From Pseudomonas sp. WN033 (GTDB lineage Bacteria > Pseudomonadota > Gammaproteobacteria > Pseudomonadales > Pseudomonadaceae), in contig NSKG01000010.1 of assembly GCA_002287035.1 (NCBI GenBank), forward strand, positions 1 to 64,000: DNA of 64,000 bases, read 5' to 3'. The position numbers were made by a program, and so were the translations under genes. How positions within the stretch are numbered: the stretch's first letter is position 1; every line of letters starts with the position of its first letter. Positions 42,327 through 50,319 of the stretch are shown in pieces. The notes below the pieces were generated by a model that was not told the origin of the DNA, searched no databases, and saw only the letters and a program-made list of their open reading frames with translations.

Positions 42327-44327
42327 TTATGGAGCACTGCGGCGCTTGCGCGGCGCGGTACGCTTGCCCGGTTCGATGGGCAGGGTGCCCTTGCAGTCGG
42401 GGTATCTCGCGCAGGACCAGAATGGGCCGCTCTTGCCGCTGCGCTGGCGCGTGGCGGCGCCGCACTGCGGGCACGGTGGTCCCTGGGGAATCTTGATGGA
42501 CTGCGAGGTGCCACGGTACTGCGCAATCAACTGCGTGACCCAGGCCGCCTGCTTGTCGATGAAGGTATCGAGCGCGAGCTGTCCGGTTTCGATCATGTCG
42601 AGCACCTGTTCCCACACCGCGGTTGTGCCGGGATCGGCAATCGCAGCGGGCACGGTGTCGATCAGCGTGAAGGCGGCATCCGAGGCGCGGATGGCCCGTC
42701 CTTTCTTGAGCAAGTAGCCACGGCTCAGCAGGCCGCCGATGATATTGGCGCGGGTTGCTTCGGTGCCGATGCCCACGGTGTCTTTCAACTTCTGTTTCAG
42801 GCGTGGGTCTGACACCAGCTTGGCGACGTTTTTCATCGCCTTGACCAACTCACCCTGGGTGTACGGGCGCGGCGGCAGCGTCTTGAGCGCCTTCAGATCG
42901 ACCCCAGCCACCTGGCACGCCAGCCCTTGGTGTAGCGCTGGCAGCACCTGGCTGCGGGGTGCGGCGTCATCGCCGGCATCGTCGGGTTGCGGCTCGGCCA
43001 GTACCAGGCGCCAACCCGGCACGACTACCTGCTTGCCCACGGCCTGCAATGTCTGGTCGCCGCAAGAGAACCTTGCCGTCGTGCGGTCGAACTCGTGCGG
43101 CGGAAGAAATTGCGCCAGGTAGTGGGCGCGGATCAGGCGGTAGACGGCCAGTTCCTTCTCGCTCATCGCCGACAGGTTGGCGGGTTCGAGCGTGGGGATG
43201 ATGCCGTGGTGGGCCGATACCTTGGCGTCGTTCCAGGAGCGCGAGTGCTGGGTGCGGTCGAGCTGGTCGATGATCGGGCGCAGGCTCGGATCGGTCTTGA
43301 GCAGACTGTCGAGCACCGTGGACGCTTCGGCATGCATGCTTTCGGGAAGATAGCCGGAGTCGCTGCGTGGGTAGGTGGTGGCTTTATGTGTTTCGTACAG
43401 GGCCTGCGCGATCTCCAGGGTCTCCTGGACGTCGAGGCCGAACTGCTTGGAACACACTTCCTGCAAGGTGCCGAGATCAAACGGCAGTGGCGCGCCTTCG
43501 CGCATGCGTTCGGTCTCGACCGACATCACCTGGGCGATACCGGCCGCACGAATGTGCTGTGCCGCCTGCTGGGCGACGGGCTCCTGCAGGCAGCGGCCGG
43601 CATCGTCGGTACTGGCTGCGGGGGCCAGCCACTGCGCGGTGAATGTCTTGCCCGTGCAGGACAGGGCTACCTCGATGGCCCAGAACGGTACGCAGACGAA
43701 GGCCGCGATCTCGCGGTCGCGATCGACCACCAGCTTGAGCGTGGGGGTCTGCACGCGTCCGACCGACAGCACGCCGTCATAGCCTGCCCGGCGCCCCAGG
43801 AGGGTGAACAGGCGGCTCAGGTTCATACCCACCAGCCAGTCAGCCCTGGAACGCGCCAGCGCCGAGTGATACATGGGCAGCGTGTCGCCCGAAGGCTTCA
43901 GCTTATCGAGCGCGGCACGGATCGAGGCATCGTTCAGTGCTGACAACCACAGCCGCTGAATGGAGCCGCGATAGCCGCAGAGGTCGATGATCTCACGGGC
44001 AATCAGTTCGCCTTCGCGATCGGCGTCGGTGGCGATGACCAGTTCAGTCGCCTTGCTCAGAAGGTCTTTGACGACCTTGAATTGCGCTGCGGTCTTGGGT
44101 TTGACCTCAACCCGCCAGTGCTGGGGAATAATGGGAAGCTGCTCGATCGTCCAGCGTTTGAGCTGTTCGTCGTAGGCTTCCGGTGGCGCGGCTTCGACTA
44201 GGTGGCCAATGCACCATGTCACGATGACACCCGGGCCGTTGAGGCAGCCGTTACCGCGCTGCGTCGCGCCCAGAATGCGTCCGATGTCCTTGCCTTGAGA
44301 AGGCTTCTCGCAGAGAAATAGCCGCAT
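42327..44327 (-). CDS. topB: DNA topoisomerase III
   Basis: 666 residues, a type IA topoisomerase. Toprim domain: MRLFLCEKPSQGKDIGRIL at the start, then ATDADREGELIAREI with the DxDxE acidic triad. The active-site tyrosine lies in KATTYPRSDSGYLPE. The C-terminal zinc-type module is CPQCGAATRQRSGKSGPFW...CARYPDC. It relaxes or decatenates DNA and is a standard part of ICEs of this class, where it probably helps unlink the replicating circular form. Full length for the ICE version. ATG start at 44325-44327. Confidence 0.95.
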   Translation of the reverse strand: MRLFLCEKPSQGKDIGRILGATQRGNGCLNGPGVIVTWCIGHLVEAAPPEAYDEQLKRWTIEQLPIIPQHWRVEVKPKTAAQFKVVKDLLSKATELVIATDADREGELIAREIIDLCGYRGSIQRLWLSALNDASIRAALDKLKPSGDTLPMYHSALARSRADWLVGMNLSRLFTLLGRRAGYDGVLSVGRVQTPTLKLVVDRDREIAAFVCVPFWAIEVALSCTGKTFTAQWLAPAASTDDAGRCLQEPVAQQAAQHIRAAGIAQVMSVETERMREGAPLPFDLGTLQEVCSKQFGLDVQETLEIAQALYETHKATTYPRSDSGYLPESMHAEASTVLDSLLKTDPSLRPIIDQLDRTQHSRSWNDAKVSAHHGIIPTLEPANLSAMSEKELAVYRLIRAHYLAQFLPPHEFDRTTARFSCGDQTLQAVGKQVVVPGWRLVLAEPQPDDAGDDAAPRSQVLPALHQGLACQVAGVDLKALKTLPPRPYTQGELVKAMKNVAKLVSDPRLKQKLKDTVGIGTEATRANIIGGLLSRGYLLKKGRAIRASDAAFTLIDTVPAAIADPGTTAVWEQVLDMIETGQLALDTFIDKQAAWVTQLIAQYRGTSQSIKIPQGPPCPQCGAATRQRSGKSGPFWSCARYPDCKGTLPIEPGKRTAPRKRRSAP

Positions 44328-44544
44328 GCCTGTCCGCCCGAATTACGCTGTTGATGTATCTGGGCGATAGCATGTCCGGGCGTCGCGAGGTTGGCCGCAA
44401 ACAAGGGGAATGCGCGGGCACCCACTTTGATCGCAGACATGGCGGCATTCGCGAGCGGATGCGTTGGGCGTGCGGAGTGTCGATGCCTACTGGAGCTTCT
44501 TGCGCTGGGCGCGCGAAAACGCGGTGGACGTTGGTGGAACCTCG

Positions 44545-44587
44545 CTTCCCGAAGACGGGAAGACGGAGCGAGCCTCGGTAGGCTCGC
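44545..44587 (-). terminator. Tandem hairpins between ssb and topB
   Basis: Two perfect stems in a row: CTTCCCG-AAGA-CGGGAAG (44545-44562) and GCGAGCCT-CGGT-AGGCTCGC (44568-44587). On the minus strand they follow the ssb stop within 15 bases. Without a long T-run they may act as a transcript 3' end or mRNA stabiliser rather than a full terminator, leaving read-through to topB possible. Confidence 0.55.
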
Positions 44588-44601
44588 CCCTGGAGGTGCG
44601 C

Positions 44602-45003
44602 CTACTCCGATGGTGGCGGCTGCTCCGCTGATGCCGGCTTCGGGCTCAGCGCGATCGACTCGATCCGATACGGCAGAATACCGACGCTGCGTGCGTTGAT
44701 CCGGTAAGTCGTGCGCGGTTTATTGTCATCGTCGGTCCAGTCATCGCGCTCCTCACGTCCACGCACCACGATGCGCATGCCCTTCTGGAACAGCGTGGCG
44801 AAGTGTTCGGCATCGCGATGCCACCAGTCCACCGGTCGCCAGAATCCTCCGCGATCCTCGTAGTTGCCATCCTTGCCCGGCACGGGATTGTCGAAATAGA
44901 CGTTGAGGCGCAGGACCCTGCGGGGCTCTTCGTTGCCGTTCGGGTACTCGTGGAACTCTGGGACGGAACCGATGTTGCCTTCGCCGTAGAAATGAGTGCT
45001 CAT
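44602..45003 (-). CDS. ssb: ICE-encoded single-stranded DNA-binding protein
   Basis: 133 residues. OB-fold features are clear: HFYGEGNIGSVPEFHEYP, RRVLRLNVYFDNPVP, and the acidic/aromatic FWRPVDWWHRDAEHF, then YRINARSVGILPYRIESIAL. The tail is short and proline-rich (SAEQPPPSE) and lacks the acidic DDDIPF tip of chromosomal SSB. It protects single-stranded DNA arriving by conjugation and supports ICE replication. It is part of the module DUF3158-TIGR03761 upstream. Confidence 0.92.
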   Translation of the reverse strand: MSTHFYGEGNIGSVPEFHEYPNGNEEPRRVLRLNVYFDNPVPGKDGNYEDRGGFWRPVDWWHRDAEHFATLFQKGMRIVVRGREERDDWTDDDNKPRTTYRINARSVGILPYRIESIALSPKPASAEQPPPSE

Positions 45004-45073
45004 GGTGAAATCTCCGTGTTGCTTGAAAGGTCCGCGCCACCTGACTCGGCACGGGGGTGAGAAGCGGTGCTTG

Positions 45074-45601
45074 TCATCTCGGCATCACCCGTTCGTGAGT
45101 TGCTGCGGAAGCCGATCGCAGCCGGCGCAGATGGGTGTCGTCAGCCTGGGCCAGCTTGCTGGCGCAATCCTGTGCCTGGCGGGCAAGGGTGTGCAGCAGG
45201 CTGATCTGCATGTTCAGCACCGCTCGCTGGATCTCCATCGCGTGCAGGTCGCCGACGAGGCTGAGCGGCGTGGCCGGGTGGGCCACCATCTCCTGCCACA
45301 GGGCCACGCCCATGCTGCTGCGATCGAGGTTGCGCCAGCGCAGAAAGGTTGTGCCTGCGCCAGTTGTTTGCTGGGCCAGTTGGACGGGAAGCAGGTTGAA
45401 GGGATGGCTGCGTGCCTGCGCCAACACCTGCCGCAGCGCCAGGGCGATCAGGTCGTCGCGTAGCCCCTCGCACTGACTGGCCCAGGACTCGAGAGCCCCT
45501 TTACTTTTAAAAGGTCTTAAAAGGCCTTTTAGGTAGCCTGCGTGTTCCAGCCGCTGGAAGGCTGTCTGCTCCAGCACGGCGAAGCGGTTAGGTGCGTTCA
45601 T
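45074..45601 (-). CDS. DUF3158 family ICE protein
   Basis: 175 residues. Family features: QTAFQRLEHAGYLKGLLRPF, LVGDLHAMEIQRAVLNMQIS and LRRLRSASAATHERVMPR. The ATG at 45599-45601 overlaps the TIGR03761 stop (45598). In ICEclc the gene inrR, needed for full activation of the transfer-competence promoters, stands near ssb in about this position; equivalence is plausible but was not verified. An internal run CTTTTAAAAGGTCTTAAAAGGCC-like AT/GC pattern near 45504 is present. Confidence 0.75.
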   Translation of the reverse strand: MNAPNRFAVLEQTAFQRLEHAGYLKGLLRPFKSKGALESWASQCEGLRDDLIALALRQVLAQARSHPFNLLPVQLAQQTTGAGTTFLRWRNLDRSSMGVALWQEMVAHPATPLSLVGDLHAMEIQRAVLNMQISLLHTLARQAQDCASKLAQADDTHLRRLRSASAATHERVMPR

Positions 45602-46404
45602 GAATGGTCACCGTCATCATCGGCTTTGGCGGTGCCATCGCTCGCTGCCTCCCTGGTGATGTCCAGGGGGCCGTCATGCACGTCCTGCTGCGCGCTGGTA
45701 CTCACTGAGGAGGGGTGGGAACGCCTGAGCAGCGGCGGTGCGAAGCGCGAGCGGCGGGTGCCTTCAAGAACGTCCTGCGGCAGTTCTCCATGTTTTTCGA
45801 CTGCGGCGCGGGCTGCGGCATTCTTCGCGGCGAAGTCGTCACGGATGGTGCCCGAATAGCGGTATTGCTGGGCCAGCGAGAACAGACTGCGCAACGAGTG
45901 CGCACCGTCGTTGAGCCAGCGCTCCAGCGTGCTGCGATCGATCAGTGCCGTGTGGTGAGCCAGGATCAGACGCCGGGCCAGGTCGTCGTAGTCGGCCAAC
46001 AGATACACCGCCATGAAGCCCAGTTGGGAGGACACGAATAGCGGCAGTTTGACTGGCTGCACATTGAGGTTTTCACCCAGGCTCAGGGCAGGGGGCACGT
46101 CGGCCAGCGCCTGGTCAACCTGGTGGCGAAGTGTCTGGAGTTGGTCCTTGGTGGTGGCCAGTTTGTCTTCGATGCGAAGCATCCACCAATCGCTGTACGG
46201 ATCGTCTTGCTCCGCACCGCGTTTGAGCTTGTTCATGATGGAGACGAAGCCGTTCAAGCCGATGATGCCCGGTTTGCCTTCGGCGGGCGCACGGCCATGC
46301 CAGATGCGCGATGCGTGATGGGTATGCAGGGTCAGCGACATCGCGCTACGCAGTGACCCGAGATTCAACTGGAGGGATTCGGTGGCATTGTTGTCGTTGA
46401 CCAT
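45598..46404 (-). CDS. TIGR03761 ICE protein (PFL_4669 family)
   Basis: 268 residues from ATG 46402-46404. Recognised by SLRSAMSLTLHTHHASRIWH, GLNGFVSIMNKLKRGAEQ...DPYSDWWMLRIEDKL and the FVSSQLGFMAVYLLADYDDL segment. The C-terminus is acidic and variable. It leads the DUF3158-SSB group, and upstream of it lie two 57-base repeats carrying identical palindromes. Exact function unknown; associated with ICE replication and regulation. Confidence 0.85.
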   Translation of the reverse strand: MVNDNNATESLQLNLGSLRSAMSLTLHTHHASRIWHGRAPAEGKPGIIGLNGFVSIMNKLKRGAEQDDPYSDWWMLRIEDKLATTKDQLQTLRHQVDQALADVPPALSLGENLNVQPVKLPLFVSSQLGFMAVYLLADYDDLARRLILAHHTALIDRSTLERWLNDGAHSLRSLFSLAQQYRYSGTIRDDFAAKNAAARAAVEKHGELPQDVLEGTRRSRFAPPLLRRSHPSSVSTSAQQDVHDGPLDITREAASDGTAKADDDGDHS

Positions 46405-46541
46405 GGGACGACTCTCTGTAATGAAACCAGTCGCCAGCATCGACCGTCGCCGGAAGGCCGTCAGTCATCAAACCGAACTGGCGGACGGCCTGTTTTTCGG
46501 CTCGATCAATGGCTGAAAGCCCTGTCGTGGGACCGCACACC

Positions 46542-46697
46542 GGAAGGCTGTGTGTTGCGCTATACCCGGGGTATAGGCGGCCATGGACCTCAATGGATCC
46601 AACCGATGCGAAGCGGTGCCGTGCTGGGTGTGGGGCCACGGGAAGGCTGCGTGTTGCGCTATACCCGGGGTATAGGCAGCTATGGAACTCCTTGGAT
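46542..46697. repeat. Two 57-base direct repeats carrying identical palindromes
   Basis: Copies 46542-46598 and 46641-46697 are 99 bases apart and about 51 of 57 positions agree. Each contains the perfect 17-base dyad CTATACCC-G-GGGTATAG (46560-46576 and 46659-46675). They lie upstream of TIGR03761 on the minus strand and downstream of STY4528. They look like paired binding sites for a regulator of the TIGR03761-DUF3158-SSB operon, or parts of a replication origin. Confidence 0.85.
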
Positions 46698-46711
46698 ACT
46701 CCATCGGATCA

Positions 46712-47785
46712 TCAGGTGCGCAACAGTTGGCGTAGCCGTGCGAGGTGCGCCATTGCGACCTCGGCGTCGGCCGGAGGCTCCGGTGGTGATGGCGACGCCG
46801 ATTCACTGTTGACCGGCGCCGTAGGCGCCTGCTTTGCGGCCCAGGCGTGGAACTCACCACGGAGCGCTTTCTGGACGATCCCAAACAGGTAGCCGGTAGG
46901 GTTGCGAATCGTCGTGGACGCGCAGCGTGCATCCCATTCGTCAAGCAGGGCCTGCCGCAGTTCGCTGTTGATCGATTGCAAGGCCGCCAGCGCGCCGGTC
47001 TGCTGCTCGGCCTTGAGGGTCAGAAAGCGCTTGGGCAGATGCAGTTCTGCCTGCGCGCGCGGTACTGTACGTACTTCTTTAATACTTTCTTCTTTACGTA
47101 CTGTACTGACAGTCTTCGGAATCCGAAGTGAGCCGTCGTGGCTGGGTTTGCCGCCCACTTCGGATTCCGAAGCCGGGGCACTCCGATTCCGAAGAGGGGC
47201 TTTGGTGCCTTCTTCGGAATCGGGTTTGTCCCCAGGGTGTGGATAACTTGACGTGGCGTTCCAGCCTTGCGCTTCCAGTCGCTGCGACAGGATATCCAGC
47301 CGGCTTGGCAGTACTTGCCCGCTGAGCATCGGGTCTTGCGTCAGTTCTTGTAGCGTATGCACACCGACGTGCTGAACGGACTTGCTGGCATGCGTCAGCG
47401 ACAGGCTGATCAACTCCAGGTAGTCGGCGTCGAGCTGGATCGCCTCAAAAGGGGTGAGCGGTTCGTCGTGCAGGACGTAGAGGTTGCCCAGGATGCGCCC
47501 TGTTTTCGGGTCACGCCGACGCCGAACCAGGCTGATCCAGCGAGTCAGGCGCAGCATGGTCAGCGTGCGGGCGACTGTTTCGTGCGAGGCGCGGCTGGCA
47601 CCGGGCAAGGAAGCCAGCCAGGGCGCGAGTTGGTCATAGGTGGGCATGGCAGTGATGCCGTCATCCATGAGCATCAGGCGGAACACCTGCCAGGCGTTGC
47701 GTTCGAGGGGTGTCAATCGCCTGTCCAGCAGCAAGGCCCGCGGCACGCTGTCATGGCGGTTGCCGCTGAACAGAAAGCTGTCCAT
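46712..47785 (-). CDS. STY4528 family ICE replication protein
   Basis: 357 residues with the family start MDSFLFSGNRHDSVPRALLL and LTPLERNAWQVFRLMLMDDG, which look like a winged-helix replication initiator. Further on come SHETVARTLTMLRLTRWISL and WDARCASTTIRNPTGYLFGI. A low-complexity linker around residues 185-225 encodes near-repeated bases (see 47114-47224). Overlaps DUF2857 by one base at 47785. Named by similarity with the SPI-7 protein; it is presumed to act in replication of the excised ICE. Confidence 0.87.
   Translation of the reverse strand: MDSFLFSGNRHDSVPRALLLDRRLTPLERNAWQVFRLMLMDDGITAMPTYDQLAPWLASLPGASRASHETVARTLTMLRLTRWISLVRRRRDPKTGRILGNLYVLHDEPLTPFEAIQLDADYLELISLSLTHASKSVQHVGVHTLQELTQDPMLSGQVLPSRLDILSQRLEAQGWNATSSYPHPGDKPDSEEGTKAPLRNRSAPASESEVGGKPSHDGSLRIPKTVSTVRKEESIKEVRTVPRAQAELHLPKRFLTLKAEQQTGALAALQSINSELRQALLDEWDARCASTTIRNPTGYLFGIVQKALRGEFHAWAAKQAPTAPVNSESASPSPPEPPADAEVAMAHLARLRQLLRT
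47114..47224. repeat. Iteron-like palindromes inside the STY4528 gene
   Basis: Two perfect 15-base palindromes, CTTCGGAATCCGAAG (47114-47128) and CTTCGGATTCCGAAG (47158-47172), plus two half-matches near 47180-47194 and 47212-47223, cluster in 111 bases. They fall in a low-constraint linker of the protein, so the DNA sequence itself may be under selection. Replication initiators often bind iterons in or near their own gene. Confidence 0.65.
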
Positions 47786-48345
47786 CAGGTTAGCCCTTCA
47801 TCAATCCATCCCTGTATGGCGTTCCAGATCACGGAAAGAGGCAGGCCGGTGGCTTCAGCAAGATCCGCGGCAATACCCAGCGTCTCCATATCGTCGTCGA
47901 AGGGGACTTCCTGTTTCTTGGCGGCAGCGGACCAACGTCTCCACAGGTCGACATCCTCCTCCTCTGTCAGCACAGGATGGCGGCCTTTGCGCTTGGGCAG
48001 CCCGATGACGCTGCGGCGCAAGGCGATTTCCTGGTGGGTGAGGCCGAAGAACTTGCTGATGAGCTCGGTACTTGCCCCCAGGCGCAGAAGCCGATCGATC
48101 CTGACGACCTCCTGGGTGACGTCGTCGGCCTGATGTAGAAGGCGACGCAGCACCTCGCGATTGATGGCCACTGAGCACCAGGAGACATGGGCGTTCGCCA
48201 GCACACTCGCCATGGCTGGGTGTTTCAGCGCGTTCAGGTCTTCGTCATCAAACCCCATGGACTTGGCCCGGCGCAGTTGGCCGTTGCGCAGGTCATGGAG
48301 CGCCTGGGCGATCACAGCCTGGTTGAGAGGATGCGGACTGGACAT
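47785..48345 (-). CDS. DUF2857 family ICE protein (STY4526/YPO1902-like)
   Basis: 186 residues from ATG 48343-48345. Conserved stretches: DLRNGQLRRAKSMGFDDEDL, VLRRLLHQADDVTQEVVRID and LISKFFGLTHQEIALRRSVI, the last resembling a helix-turn-helix. DUF2857 proteins are constant in SPI-7/PAGI-2/ICEclc elements and are described as replication-associated. It lies 11 bases after parB and runs into STY4528 with a one-base overlap. Confidence 0.85.
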   Translation of the reverse strand: MSSPHPLNQAVIAQALHDLRNGQLRRAKSMGFDDEDLNALKHPAMASVLANAHVSWCSVAINREVLRRLLHQADDVTQEVVRIDRLLRLGASTELISKFFGLTHQEIALRRSVIGLPKRKGRHPVLTEEEDVDLWRRWSAAAKKQEVPFDDDMETLGIAADLAEATGLPLSVIWNAIQGWIDEGLT

Positions 48346-48356
48346 GGCAGTGCTCC

Positions 48357-50084
48357 TCATGAACTTGTTATGGCGCTGCCGGTTTCGATGTCCCGCAGGC
48401 GGCGTGCGAGCCGCAGCAGGCGGAAGAGCTTCACCAATGCGGTGTCACTCAACCGGTATGGCATGCCGTCTGCGGAGCCTGTTGCAGCCGGAACACCCTG
48501 GAGTAGGGGCCCCAACTGTTCGGTCAGTATCGAGACGTCAATGCCCGTGGCCACGAGGCCAACCGGCAAGTACGGCGCGCTCAGAACATTCAGCAGAGCC
48601 AGAATCGCTCGCGCATGCTGGTCTGTTGCACCGTCTGCAGCAGCCGAGGCATCGCCTGGCTGGCAGAGGAACCCGATGCCGCTCTCGCATGACTCAATGA
48701 GCTCCTGAACGCCGGCTTCGCTGGCGATTTCCCGAGCGAACTGGGCGATGTGTGCACGCAGCCGTTCGGGGTCGTCAAGGGCCGGCTCGATGTACCAGAC
48801 GTCGGTGATCGGATAGAGCCCGCCTGCCTGGATCGGAATGGACTGCAGAACATTGTGCTCAAAGTCCGGGAGCGCCTCGCCGGTGTGGTCTGCGACCAGG
48901 CGCTGGATCGATTGCAGCCGTTCGGTCTTGCCGGCGGGCGAGACGATATGCTCTTGCAGCATCGCAGCACGATGGCCATCGCCTTCTTTCGGTTCTTCCT
49001 GCATGATCTGGCCAGCAGGCGTAGGCGCCTCGAGTGGCGACGGCGGAGTCGCTGAACCGGAGGGCTGGGGCGAGGCATCAGGGGTCAGCGGAGTGGAAGG
49101 CGGTGTCGCTCCTGGCCTAGAGGATGGGGGCAATGGTTTTGGCGCCAGCGTTGATGCGGTGTGCTCCGGGGCTGGTGCAGGTTCTCCACTGAGTACTTGC
49201 CAGCGCCTGTCGGAGTCCATGATCTCAAAGACCAGCGTGTCGTATTCCACCTGGAGCAGATCGGCCATCTGTCCAATCAACTCGTCCTGCACACGCTGGA
49301 CGCTGAAACCGCCTGCCGCACCATCGAAGAGTGTCAGTACATCCTGGAACAGCGTGGGGAAGTCGATACGCTGGTTGGCCTCGGAGCAGTGGGCGGACCA
49401 GATTCTTTCGGCAGCGCGCCGCAGGCTGGTCAGTTGCTCCACCTGATGCCGCCCCAGGCCCGCGTAAAGGACGGTCGGGATGGCTGGCAGCAGATACTGG
49501 ATGGCCTCTTGCATGCGGCTGATGTGTGGCTGTGGAACAGGGTAGCCATCGGCCTTGAGGCGTCGTGCCAGTTCCGACTGCGAGAGCTGCTTGCTTGTCT
49601 CTTGTTCGTAAAGCTCGCGGGCTTTCTGCACGCCCAGGGCGCGCTCAATGAAGGACAACCCCCCATGCAGCTCGTTTTCGGCCAAATGCCCGGTCAACGC
49701 GATGATCTCGCCCCGCTTGGGCCAAGGCCTGAACAGGCATGCCAGGCGGAAGAAGCGCTCCTCTTTCGTTTCCGCCCAGAGCTCGCGCAGGATGGCCAGG
49801 CGTGTATTGCCGCCATTGCGAATGATGTAGTGGTCTGCACCGGGGCGGCGGGTAATAGGCGGTGGCGCATCCAAACCGCGCTCACGGATGGAGGCTTTGA
49901 TTTCCTCGTACAAGGGGTTGCGAGTGATACGCGGATCAAGCTCATAGGGGAGCAATTCATCGAGCGTGACGATCAGTGGGGTGTCGGCGATGGGATCGCT
50001 TGGCGATTCCGCCGCTGGGCCGGTGTGCGAAAACCCTTCGGCCATCAGCTTGCTGGCCATGTCCTGGACAGTGATATCAGCCAT
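48357..50084 (-). CDS. parB: ParB-type partition protein of ICEs (TIGR03764)
   Basis: 575 residues from ATG 50082-50084. The ParB/Sulfiredoxin N-domain has LIVTLDELLPYELDPRITRN, then the conserved GGNTR box in YIIRNGGNTRLAILREL, and a helix-turn-helix in QLSQSELARRLKADGYPVPQ. A long Pro/Ser/Ala linker precedes a C-terminal helical domain. ParB with ParA directs segregation of the excised ICE or organises its DNA. The start codon overlaps the HicA-like gene by eight bases (50077-50084). Confidence 0.92.
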   Translation of the reverse strand: MADITVQDMASKLMAEGFSHTGPAAESPSDPIADTPLIVTLDELLPYELDPRITRNPLYEEIKASIRERGLDAPPPITRRPGADHYIIRNGGNTRLAILRELWAETKEERFFRLACLFRPWPKRGEIIALTGHLAENELHGGLSFIERALGVQKARELYEQETSKQLSQSELARRLKADGYPVPQPHISRMQEAIQYLLPAIPTVLYAGLGRHQVEQLTSLRRAAERIWSAHCSEANQRIDFPTLFQDVLTLFDGAAGGFSVQRVQDELIGQMADLLQVEYDTLVFEIMDSDRRWQVLSGEPAPAPEHTASTLAPKPLPPSSRPGATPPSTPLTPDASPQPSGSATPPSPLEAPTPAGQIMQEEPKEGDGHRAAMLQEHIVSPAGKTERLQSIQRLVADHTGEALPDFEHNVLQSIPIQAGGLYPITDVWYIEPALDDPERLRAHIAQFAREIASEAGVQELIESCESGIGFLCQPGDASAAADGATDQHARAILALLNVLSAPYLPVGLVATGIDVSILTEQLGPLLQGVPAATGSADGMPYRLSDTALVKLFRLLRLARRLRDIETGSAITSS

Positions 50085-50319
50085 CGCGATGCCCCGCACT
50101 TCCCGGTTGCTGCAAGGTTCGGCGCAGTTGCGCCCGAGCGTTGAGACCAGCGCGATGATCGCTGGTCGTCGAACTGGTGTAGATAGGCGGCAGGCCGGCT
50201 TTGATGAATGTCAGGTGCCCTCCAGGCGTACGACAGATCTCCCAGCCTTCGCGCAAAGCGAACTCGACCAGTGGCAGTAGCCGCTTGTGACCTCGGCAGA
50301 GCTTACGGGCGTTTGCCAT
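50077..50319 (-). CDS. HicA/YcfA-like small protein between parA and parB (shi position)
   Basis: 80 residues from ATG 50317-50319. The fold is HicA-like: KRLLPLVEFALREGWEICRT followed by PGGHLTFIKAGLPPIYTSST and an LRRTL end. The HicA catalytic histidine is kept in GGH. In ICEclc a small gene called shi lies in this position; with ParA it halts host cell division in transfer-competent cells. Sequence identity to Shi was not tested, so the link is by position. Overlaps parA by 17 bases and parB by 8. Confidence 0.72.
   Translation of the reverse strand: MANARKLCRGHKRLLPLVEFALREGWEICRTPGGHLTFIKAGLPPIYTSSTTSDHRAGLNARAQLRRTLQQPGSAGHRDG

Noticed and set aside
41756-42526. 256-aa minus-strand ORF across the topB gap
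   Set aside because: Arg/Pro/Ser-rich low-complexity translation of GC-rich DNA that overlaps topB; no ribosome site or family.
46542-46697. CRISPR-like repeat
   Set aside because: Only two copies, with dyad content and long non-uniform spacing; better explained as regulatory or origin repeats.
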